DNA from: Melioribacteraceae bacterium
GTDB lineage: Bacteria; Bacteroidota; Ignavibacteria; Ignavibacteriales; Melioribacteraceae
Length of the DNA: 55,368 nt
Assembly: GCA_026983795.1 (NCBI GenBank)
Contig: JALSTI010000147.1
Span: forward strand, 1 to 55,368
Direction of reading: 5' to 3'
The number at the start of each line of letters is the position of its first letter. The first letter of the stretch is position 1. The position numbers were made by a program, and so were the translations under genes. Below are positions 1 to 9,639 of this stretch, piece after piece. Under the pieces are notes generated by a model. That model had not been told where the DNA came from and ran no database searches. It saw only the letters and a list, made by a program, of their open reading frames with translations.

Positions 1-126
1 TTTTTTCAGATTATCATAAAATTTGTAACGTGACGAAAATTTCCCGTTAACCGCGATTTATCATTCTCCTTCTAACGAAATAAATTTTTAGATTTAAATT
101 AAATTCCTTATTATTTTTCCATAACC

Positions 127-1272
127 TTGAACTCCGGAAATAAAAATATCGTTTATGACGTAGTAATTACCGGCGGCGGACCAGCAGGCGGAACGGCGGC
201 TTATTTTGCTGCTAAACAAGGAATGAAAGTCCTTTTAATCGAAAAAGAAAAGCTGCCGCGGGACAAAACCTGCGGAGGAGGATTAATTTTTAAATCGATT
301 GATTTGCTGCCGTTTGATCTGACGGAAATAATCGAAAAAAAATTTTACGGCGCCGTTGTGTTTGTGCAGGATATCGGTAAAAAATTCATTGCCGAAAGCT
401 CAAAGCCGGTCATTTGCAATGTAATGCGCAGCAATTTTGATAACTTTATTCTGAAAAAAGCAGTGAAAGCCGGTGCAGAAGTTTTGGATTCAATAGAAAT
501 ACTATCGGTCGAGAATTCTAATAGCTATGTTGAAGTTAAATCTAAGAATAAAGTTTTCAGGGGAAAATATTTAATAGGAGCAGACGGAGCGACAGGAATT
601 ACAAGAAAATTTGTGGATAAGAATTCTTTATTAAAAATTCCGGCTTTGGAGAGTGAAATTTTTGTCGATAAAGAAAAATTTGAAGAGCTTAGTGTTTTAC
701 CGCGTTTCGATTTCGGATTTGTACCCGGCGGTTATGCGTGGGTTTTTCCTAAGAAAAATCATTTATCCGTCGGTGTATTGTCTGCCGGAAAAGGAATAAA
801 TTTGCATAATTGTTACCGGAATTATTTAGATCTTCTCGGGATTGACAACCCGGTTTCGGAAGAAAAACACGGATATTTTATCCCTATACAAATTAAAAAC
901 AATTCTATTGTAAAAGGAAGGGTGCTTTTAAGCGGAGACTCCGCCGGTTTAGCCGATCCGTTAATTTTTGAAGGGATTAGTCATGCAATTTTAAGCGGAA
1001 AGTTAGCGGCCGGAATAATTAAAAAACATTTTGAATTTCCTGATAAAGTTAGTGAACTTTATTTAAAACAAATAAAGAACAAAATCTTTTACGAAAATAA
1101 ATTTGCTGCAACAATAGCATCGTTAATTTACAAAAGACCCAAAATAAGATCGTTTTTATTTAAATGGAAAGGAGAAAAATTCACGGATTTGGTTACTGAC
1201 GTATCTTTGGGAGATAAAAAATACAGTCAACTGCTCAAAAGTCCGGTTAATTATCTAAAATTACTGAAATGA
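127..1272 (+). CDS. FAD-dependent oxidoreductase, geranylgeranyl reductase family
   Basis: A 381-residue flavoprotein. The N-terminus has the Rossmann dinucleotide-binding motif (GGGPAGG, residues 16-22), followed by the family-typical proline/cysteine segment LPRDKTCGGG (about 43-52). A second FAD-contacting motif, LLSGDSAGLADP, lies near residue 270. Known members reduce double bonds in polyprenyl chains of lipids, chlorophyll or menaquinone; the substrate here cannot be told from sequence. The start is a TTG with no clear Shine-Dalgarno, but no better in-frame start precedes the Rossmann motif. The gene stands alone and ends at a bidirectional terminator shared with the convergent DJ-1 gene. 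Family sure, substrate open. Confidence 0.85.
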   Translation: MNSGNKNIVYDVVITGGGPAGGTAAYFAAKQGMKVLLIEKEKLPRDKTCGGGLIFKSIDLLPFDLTEIIEKKFYGAVVFVQDIGKKFIAESSKPVICNVMRSNFDNFILKKAVKAGAEVLDSIEILSVENSNSYVEVKSKNKVFRGKYLIGADGATGITRKFVDKNSLLKIPALESEIFVDKEKFEELSVLPRFDFGFVPGGYAWVFPKKNHLSVGVLSAGKGINLHNCYRNYLDLLGIDNPVSEEKHGYFIPIQIKNNSIVKGRVLLSGDSAGLADPLIFEGISHAILSGKLAAGIIKKHFEFPDKVSELYLKQIKNKIFYENKFAATIASLIYKRPKIRSFLFKWKGEKFTDLVTDVSLGDKKYSQLLKSPVNYLKLLK

Positions 1273-1329
1273 ACGTTCGTTAATTTTTATAACCGGATCA
1301 ACCGTTTGGTTTGTATTGGTTTTTAATTA

Positions 1330-1361
1330 AAAAGGAGGTGTCTTTTCGGCGCCTCCTTTTA
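1330..1361. terminator. bidirectional terminator between convergent genes
   Basis: A hairpin pairs AAGGAGGTGTC with GGCGCCTCCTT (11 pairs including wobbles, short TTTTC loop). An A-run lies on one side and a T-run on the other, so it can act in both directions. It sits between the oxidoreductase (plus) and the DJ-1/PfpI gene (minus). Confidence 0.85.
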
Positions 1362-1373
1362 TAAAATACTTGA

Positions 1374-1961
1374 TTAAGGTTCAATGGTAGATCCCAGAAC
1401 TTTCAAAAATTGTTTCATCCATTCCGGGTGAGCAGGCCACGCTGGCGCCGTTACTAAATTTCCGTCGGTTAATGCATTATCCGCATTCGGACTAACCTCG
1501 CCGTAATTTGCCCCTGCGGCTTTGCATTCGGGTCCAACAGCAGGATAAGAAATTACATTTCTACCATTTAAGGCATTTGCTGCGACGAGTATTTGCGGAC
1601 CGTGACAAATTGCAGCAATCGGCTTATTATTTTCGGTAAAATGTTTTGTAATTTCCAATACTCTTTCGTTCAAGCGTAAATATTCCGGCGCCCTTCCTCC
1701 GGGAATTACCAAAGCATCATAATCGGCGGGATTAACCGAATCAAAATCTGCATTAATGTGAAATCTGTGTCCTTGCAACTCTACATACGTTTGATCGCCC
1801 ACAAAATCATGTACCGCCGTTCTTACCGTGTCGCCTGCTTTTTTATCGGGACAAACAGCATGTACAGTATGTCCAACCATCGTTAAAATTTGAAAAGGAA
1901 CCATTGCTTCATAATCTTCCACAAAATCGCCTACAAACATAAGAATTTTTTTTGCCGCCAT
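1374..1961 (-). CDS. DJ-1/PfpI family protein
   Basis: A 195-residue single-domain protein of the DJ-1/PfpI class I glutamine amidotransferase-like fold. The nucleophile-elbow motif AICHGPQ puts the reactive cysteine at residue 119, and acidic residues near 15-18 occupy the position of the DJ-1 glutamate that tunes that cysteine. Known members are glyoxalase/deglycase-like enzymes, chaperones or putative proteases; which applies is not visible. A strong Shine-Dalgarno (AAGGAGG) precedes the ATG. The M23 peptidase gene lies 15 bases upstream on the same strand, so the two are probably co-transcribed and end at the terminator beyond this gene. Confidence 0.9.
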   Translation of the reverse strand: MAAKKILMFVGDFVEDYEAMVPFQILTMVGHTVHAVCPDKKAGDTVRTAVHDFVGDQTYVELQGHRFHINADFDSVNPADYDALVIPGGRAPEYLRLNERVLEITKHFTENNKPIAAICHGPQILVAANALNGRNVISYPAVGPECKAAGANYGEVSPNADNALTDGNLVTAPAWPAHPEWMKQFLKVLGSTIEP

Positions 1962-1976
1962 TTTAGCCTCCTTTTT

Positions 1977-2837
1977 TTAATGATTAGAATAAATTGTTTT
2001 AATATGAGCTCTTAGCTTGCTAATATTTAAATGAAGTAAACTTTCCGGATCTATCCGTTTGCTAAACCATTGAACTCCCCAATGAAGATGCGGACCTGTA
2101 GAACGCCCGGTAGTTCCTATTTCTCCTATTTTTTGTCCTTTTTGAACCCGGTTGCCGGTTTTAACTAATATTTTACTTAAATGGAGATAAATACTATTCA
2201 ATCCCTGACCATGATCAAGCAGAATAAAATTACCGTTATAATAAAAATTTTTTCCCGTAAATCTTACAATTCCGCTTGCCGCAGCATAAACAGGCGTTCC
2301 AAGCGGAGCTGCAATATCCAAACCGTTATGCGGATTTTTAGGAATTCCGTTCAGAATTCTTTGGCTTCCGAAAACGCTTGTTATTCTATTACTTTTAACG
2401 GGTTTAATAAATCCAGATAGAAAATAAGGAGTTTTATCTTTCCCGATTTCCTTCCGCGCTTTCCTCAATTTTCTTCTTTCCTTTGCTATACGGTTTAATG
2501 CGGTTTTAGGCGGACTAACATATTTCTTTTTTATCTTGTTAATTCTTTGAATTTTATATTTTCTATTTTTTAATTTTAATATTTTAACAATATCTTTCCC
2601 GTTTAAAAAATTCAGTTTCAGTTTATGAATTCCTTTATCGTCCCTGTCAAATCCGAACAAAAATACTCCCTTGTTAAATTCCAACGAATCGTTATCGAGA
2701 AAAACGCTTTTTAAACTATCCGCAAAACCGATTAAAACCTCTCCCGGCCTCATTTTACCGACTAACTCAAAGTTTTGAGAGAAAGACTTACTTGTAAATA
2801 TTGTTATGAATATTAGTATTAAAAATCTATATTTCAT
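1977..2837 (-). CDS. M23 family metallopeptidase (LytM-type)
   Basis: A 286-residue secreted peptidase. A signal peptide ends around residue 20 (SKSFSQ). A basic, lysine/arginine-rich linker (about 90-135) leads to a complete LytM domain. Zinc ligands are visible: H170 and D174 in NPHNGLDIA, H219 in IYLHLS, and the HLH of GPHLHW (250-252). Such enzymes cut peptide cross-links in peptidoglycan or regulate amidases in the periplasm. All catalytic positions are present, so activity is expected. It precedes the DJ-1 gene by 15 bases and is divergent from the M64 peptidase gene. Confidence 0.9.
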   Translation of the reverse strand: MKYRFLILIFITIFTSKSFSQNFELVGKMRPGEVLIGFADSLKSVFLDNDSLEFNKGVFLFGFDRDDKGIHKLKLNFLNGKDIVKILKLKNRKYKIQRINKIKKKYVSPPKTALNRIAKERRKLRKARKEIGKDKTPYFLSGFIKPVKSNRITSVFGSQRILNGIPKNPHNGLDIAAPLGTPVYAAASGIVRFTGKNFYYNGNFILLDHGQGLNSIYLHLSKILVKTGNRVQKGQKIGEIGTTGRSTGPHLHWGVQWFSKRIDPESLLHLNISKLRAHIKTIYSNH

Positions 2838-2938
2838 TACATTTCAATATTAGTTCAGGAATATTTATCCAATATAAATATTTCAGATTACATTCGAAAA
2901 ATATTTGGAAAAATAATTAATTTATTACGGAGAAAATA

Positions 2939-4405
2939 ATGTTAAAATTTTTTATTAGTATGCTCATTGCAGTTTCGTCTGTTTTAGCGCAGAGTAATTC
3001 AAATTTTTCATCGTACTTTTCGGATAAAACGCTCAGAATAGATTATTTTCATACCGGTAATTCGCAATCGGATTTAATAACCATTGATGAATTGTACGAA
3101 TATGGAAATTGGGCAGGAAATCCCAATAATACAATCGATAATTTTAACAACGGCAAATATTACGTAAAAGTTTACGATAGTAAAACAAATAAATTAATTT
3201 TTTCAAAGGGATACGATAGTTATTTTTTTGAATATCAAACCGGTAAAGAAGCATTAAACGGAATTAAGAAAACTTATCACGAGTCTGTTTTAATTCCTTC
3301 CCCAAAATCTAAAATCCTTGTAAAATTTGAAAAACGCAATAGAGAAAATAAATTGAATGAAATCTTCAGTTTTACAATCGATCCCGGTAATACGAACATC
3401 ATAAAAGAAAATCTGCACGACTCATCCGTAAAAGTAATTAAAAGTTTTTATTCGGGAAATCCTCATAAAAAGGTAGATGTTGTAATTTTGGGCGAAGGTT
3501 ATACTAATTCGGAATTTAAAAAATTCAAGTCTGATTTAGCAAGATTTACAAATGTATTTTTTAATAAGGAACCTTACAAAACGAACAAAAACAAATTCAA
3601 TATTTACGGAGTTTTCAAAACATCGGAAGAAAGCGGAATTGACGAGCCGCGCGCCGGAATTTTTAAAAACACCGCGTTAAATTGCACTTTCAATTCGTTA
3701 GGCTCTGAAAGATATTTGTTAACCGAAGATAATAAAACCATGAGGGATTTAGCCGCAAACGTTCCTTACGACGCAATTTATATTATGGTCAATCATAAAA
3801 GATATGGCGGCGGCGGAATTTACAATCAATTTTGCACATTTACTACCAATAATCAATGGAGTGAGTATGTATTTCTTCACGAGTTCGGTCATTCGTTTAC
3901 CGGTTTGGCAGACGAATATTATACTTCTGATGTAGCTTACAACGATTTCTACCCCAAAGGAACCGAACCGGTAGAACCAAACATAACCGCTTTGTTAAAT
4001 GCTCCGCATGTTAAGTGGCAAAATTTAGTAACCCCCGGAATTGAAATTCCTACTCCTTGGAACAAAAATTTTTACGATAGTTTGGATACTTCATGGCAAA
4101 TAAAAAGAAGGATGTTAAACGATAAAATTGCCAAGTTAAAAAAAGAAAATGCCTCAAAACAATTAGTAATGAAATTAGAGAAAAAATATATAAAACTTGA
4201 TAGAGAACACGCCGGAAAAATTGACAGCTTTTTAGTACATAGCAAATATTGGAATAAAGTAGGAGCATTTGAAGGCGCCGGTTACGCATCCAAAGGATTA
4301 TACAGACCTATGCTCGATTGTATAATGTTTTCCAAAGGAAACAAACCATTTTGCAAAGTTTGCAGGAATGCTATTTCCAAAATGATTAAATTTTATTCGG
4401 AATGA
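2939..4405 (+). CDS. secreted M64-family (IgA peptidase-like) metallopeptidase
   Basis: A 488-residue protein with a signal peptide (cleavage near SSVLAQ, residue 18). The zinc motif HEFGHSF starts at residue 314 and is followed by LADEYY, the extended signature of peptidase family M64, named for a clostridial IgA1 protease. An N-terminal domain of about 150 residues precedes the catalytic domain, and a lysine-rich helical insert (about 385-425) interrupts its second half. The C-terminus carries cysteines in the pattern C..MFSKGNKPFCKVC. IgA cleavage should not be inferred, since M64 proteins are common in free-living bacteria. The catalytic motif looks intact. Confidence 0.85.
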   Translation: MLKFFISMLIAVSSVLAQSNSNFSSYFSDKTLRIDYFHTGNSQSDLITIDELYEYGNWAGNPNNTIDNFNNGKYYVKVYDSKTNKLIFSKGYDSYFFEYQTGKEALNGIKKTYHESVLIPSPKSKILVKFEKRNRENKLNEIFSFTIDPGNTNIIKENLHDSSVKVIKSFYSGNPHKKVDVVILGEGYTNSEFKKFKSDLARFTNVFFNKEPYKTNKNKFNIYGVFKTSEESGIDEPRAGIFKNTALNCTFNSLGSERYLLTEDNKTMRDLAANVPYDAIYIMVNHKRYGGGGIYNQFCTFTTNNQWSEYVFLHEFGHSFTGLADEYYTSDVAYNDFYPKGTEPVEPNITALLNAPHVKWQNLVTPGIEIPTPWNKNFYDSLDTSWQIKRRMLNDKIAKLKKENASKQLVMKLEKKYIKLDREHAGKIDSFLVHSKYWNKVGAFEGAGYASKGLYRPMLDCIMFSKGNKPFCKVCRNAISKMIKFYSE

Positions 4406-4499
4406 TAAATTTTATTACTTGGTATTTTTACATTTTAACCATAGTTTCGATAACTTATAATATCTAATTCTGATATTCTATAAAAAGGGATAGTAAGTA

Positions 4500-6572
4500 T
4501 TGAATATTTCCGGCATAAGAACAACCACAAGAGATCTCTCCCGTAAAACAGCTCAACTGCTTGAAAGAGCAAAGTTAACCGAACACACTTTTATGATTAT
4601 TGTAGCAATAATCATTGGCGTTCTTGCCGGTTTTTCTGCAATTGCAATACGTGCGTTAATTGAATGGTTTTCCGATCTTTCCTTTCCGGGACCGGGAAAC
4701 ATTTTGGAAAATATAATACATTCCCCTTGGTACATAATAATTCTTGCCCCGGTAATCGGCGGATTAATTGTGGGACCGTTAATTTACTTTTTCGCACCCG
4801 AAGCAAAAGGTCATGGCGTTCCCGAAGTTATGCAAGCAATTCTATTAAAAGGCGGAACCATAAGACCGCGCGTAGCATTAATAAAAGCTTTGGCAAGCGC
4901 AATATCAATCGGTACCGGCGGTTCGGTTGGAAGGGAAGGTCCTATTATCCAAATCGGGTCAAGTTTAGGATCAAGTGTCGGTCAATTTTTCCGCGTTCCT
5001 TCACAAAGATTAAAAACCTTAGTTGGATGCGGCGCTGCCGCAGGAATAGCAGCCGCTTTTAACGCTCCCATTGCCGGAGCATTATTTGCAGTGGAAATTG
5101 TATTAATGGATTTTGCCGTTGCTCAATTTTCTCCTATAGTAATTTCTTCGGTAATGGCAACCGTTATTTCACGAAGTTTTGAAGGAGACTTCGCAGCTTT
5201 TACCGTTCCGAAATATTCGATGGGCAGCCCGTACGAACTTATATTTTACTTTATTCTGGGCGCTTTAGCGGGATTAGCTTCTTATCTGTTTATTAAAACA
5301 CTCTATTTATCGGAAGATTTTTTCGATAACAAACTCCACTTTCCCGAATATTTGAAACCGGTTATAGGCGGATTGGCGATGGGGATTATCGCGCTGTTTT
5401 ATCCTCATGTAATGGGAGTTGGTTACGATACTATAAACTTAGCCCTTTACGGTAAAATGTTTTGGCAACTTGCGTTAATTTTAATTTTCATAAAAATTAT
5501 TGCAACCTCAATTACATTGGGAAGCGGAGGCTCCGGAGGTATTTTTGCTCCTTCTTTATTTATGGGAGCTATGCTCGGATCGTTTTTCGGCACTTGGGTT
5601 CATTCTTTGTTTCCCGCTATTACTGCCGGTCCCGGCGCTTATGCATTAGTTGCAATGGGCGGTTTGGTAGCGGGTACAACACGGGCTCCTATCACGGCTA
5701 TAATTATCGTATTCGAACTGACAAACGATTACAGAATTATTCTGCCCTTAATGATTACAACAATTATAAGTATGATACTTTCGTCCAAACTTTCGCGTGA
5801 ATCTATTTACACATTAAAACTTGTTCTGCGCGGAATTCAAATAAAGGAAGGAACTGAAATAAATATAATGGAATCGATTTTCGTTAAGGATGTTTACTCA
5901 GAAAAATTCGACGCTATTCATCTTAACGATAATTTCAGCCAAATCGTAAATAAAGTGATTTCGGGAAGAGGAAGACAGTTCCCCGTTTTGGATTCGCACG
6001 GAAACATTCACGGCGTAATTAAAGTGGATGAAATTAAAGACTATATGTTCGAAAAAGATTCCTTGCAAAATATTTTGGTAGCCGAAGATATTTTAAGTAC
6101 GAACTTCGAAGTTGTATCGTTAGAAGATAACTGTCAAGTAGCTTTGGATAAAATGAGAAACATCGATGTTTACGGTTTACCGGTTGTGGCTAACGCAAAT
6201 TCTAAAAAAGTTGTAGGAATGGTTTGGCGTAAGGATATTCAAGCCGCGTACAACAAAGAAATTAAAAGAAGGGAATTATCTTCTACTTTAGCAAGCAGCA
6301 TCAGTATGAAAGAGCCGGAAACAAGCGTTCAATTTTTAGAAGGATATTCAATTGTGGAGATTAAACCGCCTAATTCATTTATAGGAAAATCCATCAGGGA
6401 ATTAAACATACGAGCTAAATACGGTGTTGATGTGCTTTCGGTAAAAAGTATTGAAAAAAGAGGCGAATCAATTAAAGCCATTCCCAGCCCGGATTATGTA
6501 ATTCAACAAAACGATAGAATAATTATTGCCGGTGAAATAAAGAAAATTAATCTTATTAAAAACCTTGAATAA
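4500..6572 (+). CDS. ClC-type chloride channel/antiporter with CBS pair and RCK C-terminal domain
   Basis: A 690-residue membrane protein. The ClC core spans roughly residues 30-440, with the selectivity motifs GREGP (about 146-150, gating glutamate present, as in H+/Cl- exchangers) and GSGGSGGIFAPSL (about 340-353). Two CBS modules follow (about 457-590), and a TrkA-C/RCK_C-like domain closes the protein (about 615-690). The CBS plus RCK_C tail suggests regulation by nucleotides or ions. The start is TTG with a purine-rich AAGGGA upstream. rsmE follows after 9 bases and an SLC12-type carrier after that, so ion transport genes are grouped here. Confidence 0.93.
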   Translation: MNISGIRTTTRDLSRKTAQLLERAKLTEHTFMIIVAIIIGVLAGFSAIAIRALIEWFSDLSFPGPGNILENIIHSPWYIIILAPVIGGLIVGPLIYFFAPEAKGHGVPEVMQAILLKGGTIRPRVALIKALASAISIGTGGSVGREGPIIQIGSSLGSSVGQFFRVPSQRLKTLVGCGAAAGIAAAFNAPIAGALFAVEIVLMDFAVAQFSPIVISSVMATVISRSFEGDFAAFTVPKYSMGSPYELIFYFILGALAGLASYLFIKTLYLSEDFFDNKLHFPEYLKPVIGGLAMGIIALFYPHVMGVGYDTINLALYGKMFWQLALILIFIKIIATSITLGSGGSGGIFAPSLFMGAMLGSFFGTWVHSLFPAITAGPGAYALVAMGGLVAGTTRAPITAIIIVFELTNDYRIILPLMITTIISMILSSKLSRESIYTLKLVLRGIQIKEGTEINIMESIFVKDVYSEKFDAIHLNDNFSQIVNKVISGRGRQFPVLDSHGNIHGVIKVDEIKDYMFEKDSLQNILVAEDILSTNFEVVSLEDNCQVALDKMRNIDVYGLPVVANANSKKVVGMVWRKDIQAAYNKEIKRRELSSTLASSISMKEPETSVQFLEGYSIVEIKPPNSFIGKSIRELNIRAKYGVDVLSVKSIEKRGESIKAIPSPDYVIQQNDRIIIAGEIKKINLIKNLE

Positions 6573-6581
6573 ACTTTTTCC

Positions 6582-7343
6582 ATGAACATCATTTTGCTTT
6601 TGCCCAAAGATCAAATTGGTCCGAAAAGATATTTTTTATCCGGTTTGAGAGCAAATCATATTAAAGAAATATTAAAATTGAATGTAAACGATACTTTGGA
6701 AATAGGCTTGTTAAACGGTCCGTTGGGAAAAGCAAAGATAAATAAAATAAATGATGACGGTGTGGTACTTGAATTAACTGAAATTTTTACGGAACCCGTT
6801 TCCGGTACTAATTTAACGCTCATCTGTGCACTGCCCCGACCACAAACGCTTAAAAAAGTTTTATCCGTTTCGGCCGCAATGGGCGTTAATACTATTCACT
6901 TTATAAAAACAAACAGAGTGCAAAAAAGTTATTTTCAATCCACACTAATTAAAGGGAATAACTACTTTCGTTACCTGCTTGATGGTTTGAGTCAAGGTAA
7001 AAGAACCAGACTTCCGCAAGTTTATTTTCATAAAAGGTTTAAGGAATTCTTTCAAGAAATTTTGCCGGTTTACAACAACTCGTCTAATGAAATCACGTTA
7101 AAATTATTAGCTGAAAATTCTTCTGAAAATTATTTAACCGGTATTTATAATAACAGCTTTGCAAAACTAATTCTGGCAATTGGTCCCGAAGGCGGTTGGA
7201 TTCCGTTTGAGATAAATTATATGCAAGAGCTCGGGTTCATTCCTTTCAAATTAAGCGAATCGATCCTCCGGGTAGAATCAGCCGTTACCGCCGCAATTTC
7301 CCAATTAGAATTGCTTATTAACGGTAAATACCAATCAAATTAA
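6582..7343 (+). CDS. rsmE: 16S rRNA (uracil1498-N3)-methyltransferase
   Basis: A 253-residue SPOUT-class methyltransferase. The C-terminal knot motifs are clear: LAIGPEGGW (near residue 200) and LSESILRVESAV (near 226-237), both conserved in RsmE. The N-terminal PUA-like domain begins with the PKDQIGPKRYFLSG segment. It methylates U1498 of 16S rRNA in assembled 30S subunits. Length is normal for the family. It starts 9 bases after the ClC gene, probably in one transcript. Confidence 0.92.
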   Translation: MNIILLLPKDQIGPKRYFLSGLRANHIKEILKLNVNDTLEIGLLNGPLGKAKINKINDDGVVLELTEIFTEPVSGTNLTLICALPRPQTLKKVLSVSAAMGVNTIHFIKTNRVQKSYFQSTLIKGNNYFRYLLDGLSQGKRTRLPQVYFHKRFKEFFQEILPVYNNSSNEITLKLLAENSSENYLTGIYNNSFAKLILAIGPEGGWIPFEINYMQELGFIPFKLSESILRVESAVTAAISQLELLINGKYQSN

Positions 7344-7418
7344 CATAAACGGAAGTTTAGGGTAATATTCGAAATATTGTTGTATGTTTATGATAATCTC
7401 AAATAAATATTGGAATTG

Positions 7419-9566
7419 ATGAAATTTAGTAATATTGCCAAATCGTTACGCGAATCTTTTAAGCTTAAAAAGCTGGGAACATTCGGAGGAGTATTTACTC
7501 CCGATGTTCTAACGATACTAGGCGTAATAATGTATTTGCGCCTTGGTTGGGTTGTTGGAAATGCCGGACTGTTAGGAGCAATAATAATAATAGTTTTGGC
7601 AAAAATAATAACAATTGCTACCGGTTTGTCAATGTCTTCCATTACTACAAATATAAAAATAGGAGCCGGTGGCGCATATTCAATTATTTCCAAATCGCTC
7701 GGTTTGGAAGCCGGCGGCAGCGTTGGAATTCCACTTTACGTATCGCAAACTTTATCCGCCGCTCTTTATATAATAGGATTTTCGGAAGGTTGGGTACGTA
7801 TTTTTCCTCATCATCCCATTGTTGTAGTAAGTTTAGCGGCATGGTTTGTATTACTTTTTATTTCTTATATAAGCACTGTTTTTGCCATAAGAATTCAGTA
7901 TATAATTCTGGCAATAATTGCCTTATCTCTTATTTCTTTTTTCCTCTCGCCCAATACTCCGCAACAACATATTGTATTATTCGGAAATTTTGAAGACGCC
8001 GGCTTTTGGACTGTTTTTGCGGTATTTTTCCCTGCCGTAACCGGTATAATGGCAGGCGCTAATTTATCGGGCGACTTAAAAAACCCGCGAAAATCAATAC
8101 CGGTGGGTACTTTAAGCGCAATAGGAGTAACTTTTGTTATTTACATAGCTTTAGCGTATGCCTCGGCGCTTTTTATTTCTCCACACGATTTAAGAACCGA
8201 CGAAATGGCAATGGTTGATAATGCTTTGGTCAGCTGGCTGGTTTTAGCGGGAATTCTTGCCGCAACTTTTTCCAGCGCTTTGGGAAGTATGGTGGGAGCG
8301 CCGCGAATTTTACAAGCGTTAGCGCATCACAGAACCATTCCGTTTCATAATTTTTTTGAAGCGAAAACAAAAGATAACGAACCAAGAAATGCCATTATTT
8401 TTACAGGCGTTATTATTGCCGTCTCTTTGGTGTTCGGAAGTTTAAATGCATTAGCTACATTAATAACAATGTTTTTCTTAATTACTTACGGAATGTTGAA
8501 TCTTGTTGTTTTTATTCAGCAAAGCATGAAAATAATCAGTTTCCGCCCGACTTTTAAAATACCAAGAATAGTACCGTTTATAGGCGGCATAGGCAGTTTT
8601 GGAGTTATGTTTCTGATTAATCCTATCTTCAGTATTGTATCGATTATTTCGGTTATCGGAATTTATATTTGGTTAACTAAAAAAGGACTGTCTGCCGAAT
8701 GGAGCGATTTGAGAGGCGGAATATTTCTTACGTTGGCAGAACAAGCATCGCGTATTGCGGCAAAGTTTCCCAGAAACAATATTGCCTGGAAACCCGATTT
8801 ACTAGTTCCCATCGAAGATCCAAAAGAATGGTCGGGCTCATTGTTATTTATAAGAGATATCACTTATCCCGCCGGAAGTTTGTATGCATTTACCATTAAA
8901 ACAAATGATGTGTCAAAAACAAAAAAAGAATTAACCGAATTGATTCAACCGTTAAAAGATGAAAAATTATTAGTAAACGGAACTGTTATAGAAGACAACG
9001 ACTTTCTTCACGGCGCAAAACTCGTAATTCAAACTTTGCAGGGAAACGTATTTCATCCGAATACGTTGTTTTTAACTTTAAGTAATAATCCCGGTAAGGA
9101 CTTTATAATCAGCGAATTAGTTTATCAAGCATCCAGATATAATTTGGGCGTTCTGATTTTAAAACATCATCCGCGCGTTTCATTCGGTATTCAAAAAGAT
9201 ATAAACCTTTGGCTTAGGGATAAAAGTCCCAACTGGCATTTGGCAATTTTAATAACTCTTCAATTACACTTAAATTGGGAAGGAAAAATTAATTTGGTTA
9301 CCGTTGCCGAAGATAAACAAACACAAAAACGAATGCATAAATTTCTATTTAATTTAAGCGAGCAAACCCGTTTGCCATCCTTAACGGAATTCAACGTTCT
9401 TGTGGGAAATTTTAAGGACGTTATTCCCGATGCCCCGAGAGCTGATATAAATATTTTCGGACTCGGAGAACAAATTCAATTTGATTTTATGAGAGAAATA
9501 ACCGAATTGAGTAATTCCACTTGCTTATTCGTCCGGGATTCCGGTTTTGAAAGTGCGTTGGTTTGA
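7419..9566 (+). CDS. SLC12-like amino acid/cation-chloride cotransporter family protein
   Basis: About 715 residues. The N-terminal signature GTFGGVFTPDVLTILGV and the following ATGLSMSSITTN and IGAGGAYSIISKSLG are the hallmark opening helices of the cation-chloride cotransporter (SLC12) branch of the APC superfamily. About 12 membrane segments occupy residues 25-430, and a soluble domain of about 270 residues follows, as in eukaryotic NKCC/KCC proteins. Bacterial members may carry amino acids or ions; substrate unknown. I chose the ATG at 7419, preceded by TTGGAA, over a TTG nine bases upstream that has no Shine-Dalgarno. Confidence 0.85.
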   Translation: MKFSNIAKSLRESFKLKKLGTFGGVFTPDVLTILGVIMYLRLGWVVGNAGLLGAIIIIVLAKIITIATGLSMSSITTNIKIGAGGAYSIISKSLGLEAGGSVGIPLYVSQTLSAALYIIGFSEGWVRIFPHHPIVVVSLAAWFVLLFISYISTVFAIRIQYIILAIIALSLISFFLSPNTPQQHIVLFGNFEDAGFWTVFAVFFPAVTGIMAGANLSGDLKNPRKSIPVGTLSAIGVTFVIYIALAYASALFISPHDLRTDEMAMVDNALVSWLVLAGILAATFSSALGSMVGAPRILQALAHHRTIPFHNFFEAKTKDNEPRNAIIFTGVIIAVSLVFGSLNALATLITMFFLITYGMLNLVVFIQQSMKIISFRPTFKIPRIVPFIGGIGSFGVMFLINPIFSIVSIISVIGIYIWLTKKGLSAEWSDLRGGIFLTLAEQASRIAAKFPRNNIAWKPDLLVPIEDPKEWSGSLLFIRDITYPAGSLYAFTIKTNDVSKTKKELTELIQPLKDEKLLVNGTVIEDNDFLHGAKLVIQTLQGNVFHPNTLFLTLSNNPGKDFIISELVYQASRYNLGVLILKHHPRVSFGIQKDINLWLRDKSPNWHLAILITLQLHLNWEGKINLVTVAEDKQTQKRMHKFLFNLSEQTRLPSLTEFNVLVGNFKDVIPDAPRADINIFGLGEQIQFDFMREITELSNSTCLFVRDSGFESALV

Positions 9567-9639
9567 TGTTTTTCTTTCACATAAATATCTTCTCAATTAT
9601 AACTAAGTTTGAACATTAATTTCCAAAGAAAATTTAACA

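Noticed and set aside
1-126. Possible gene end or RNA at the left edge
   Set aside because: No open frame, repeat or stable hairpin could be supported there.
2181-2420. Plus-strand frame within the M23 gene
   Set aside because: It lies opposite the conserved catalytic domain and has no protein-like character; the same holds for other frames opposite real genes.
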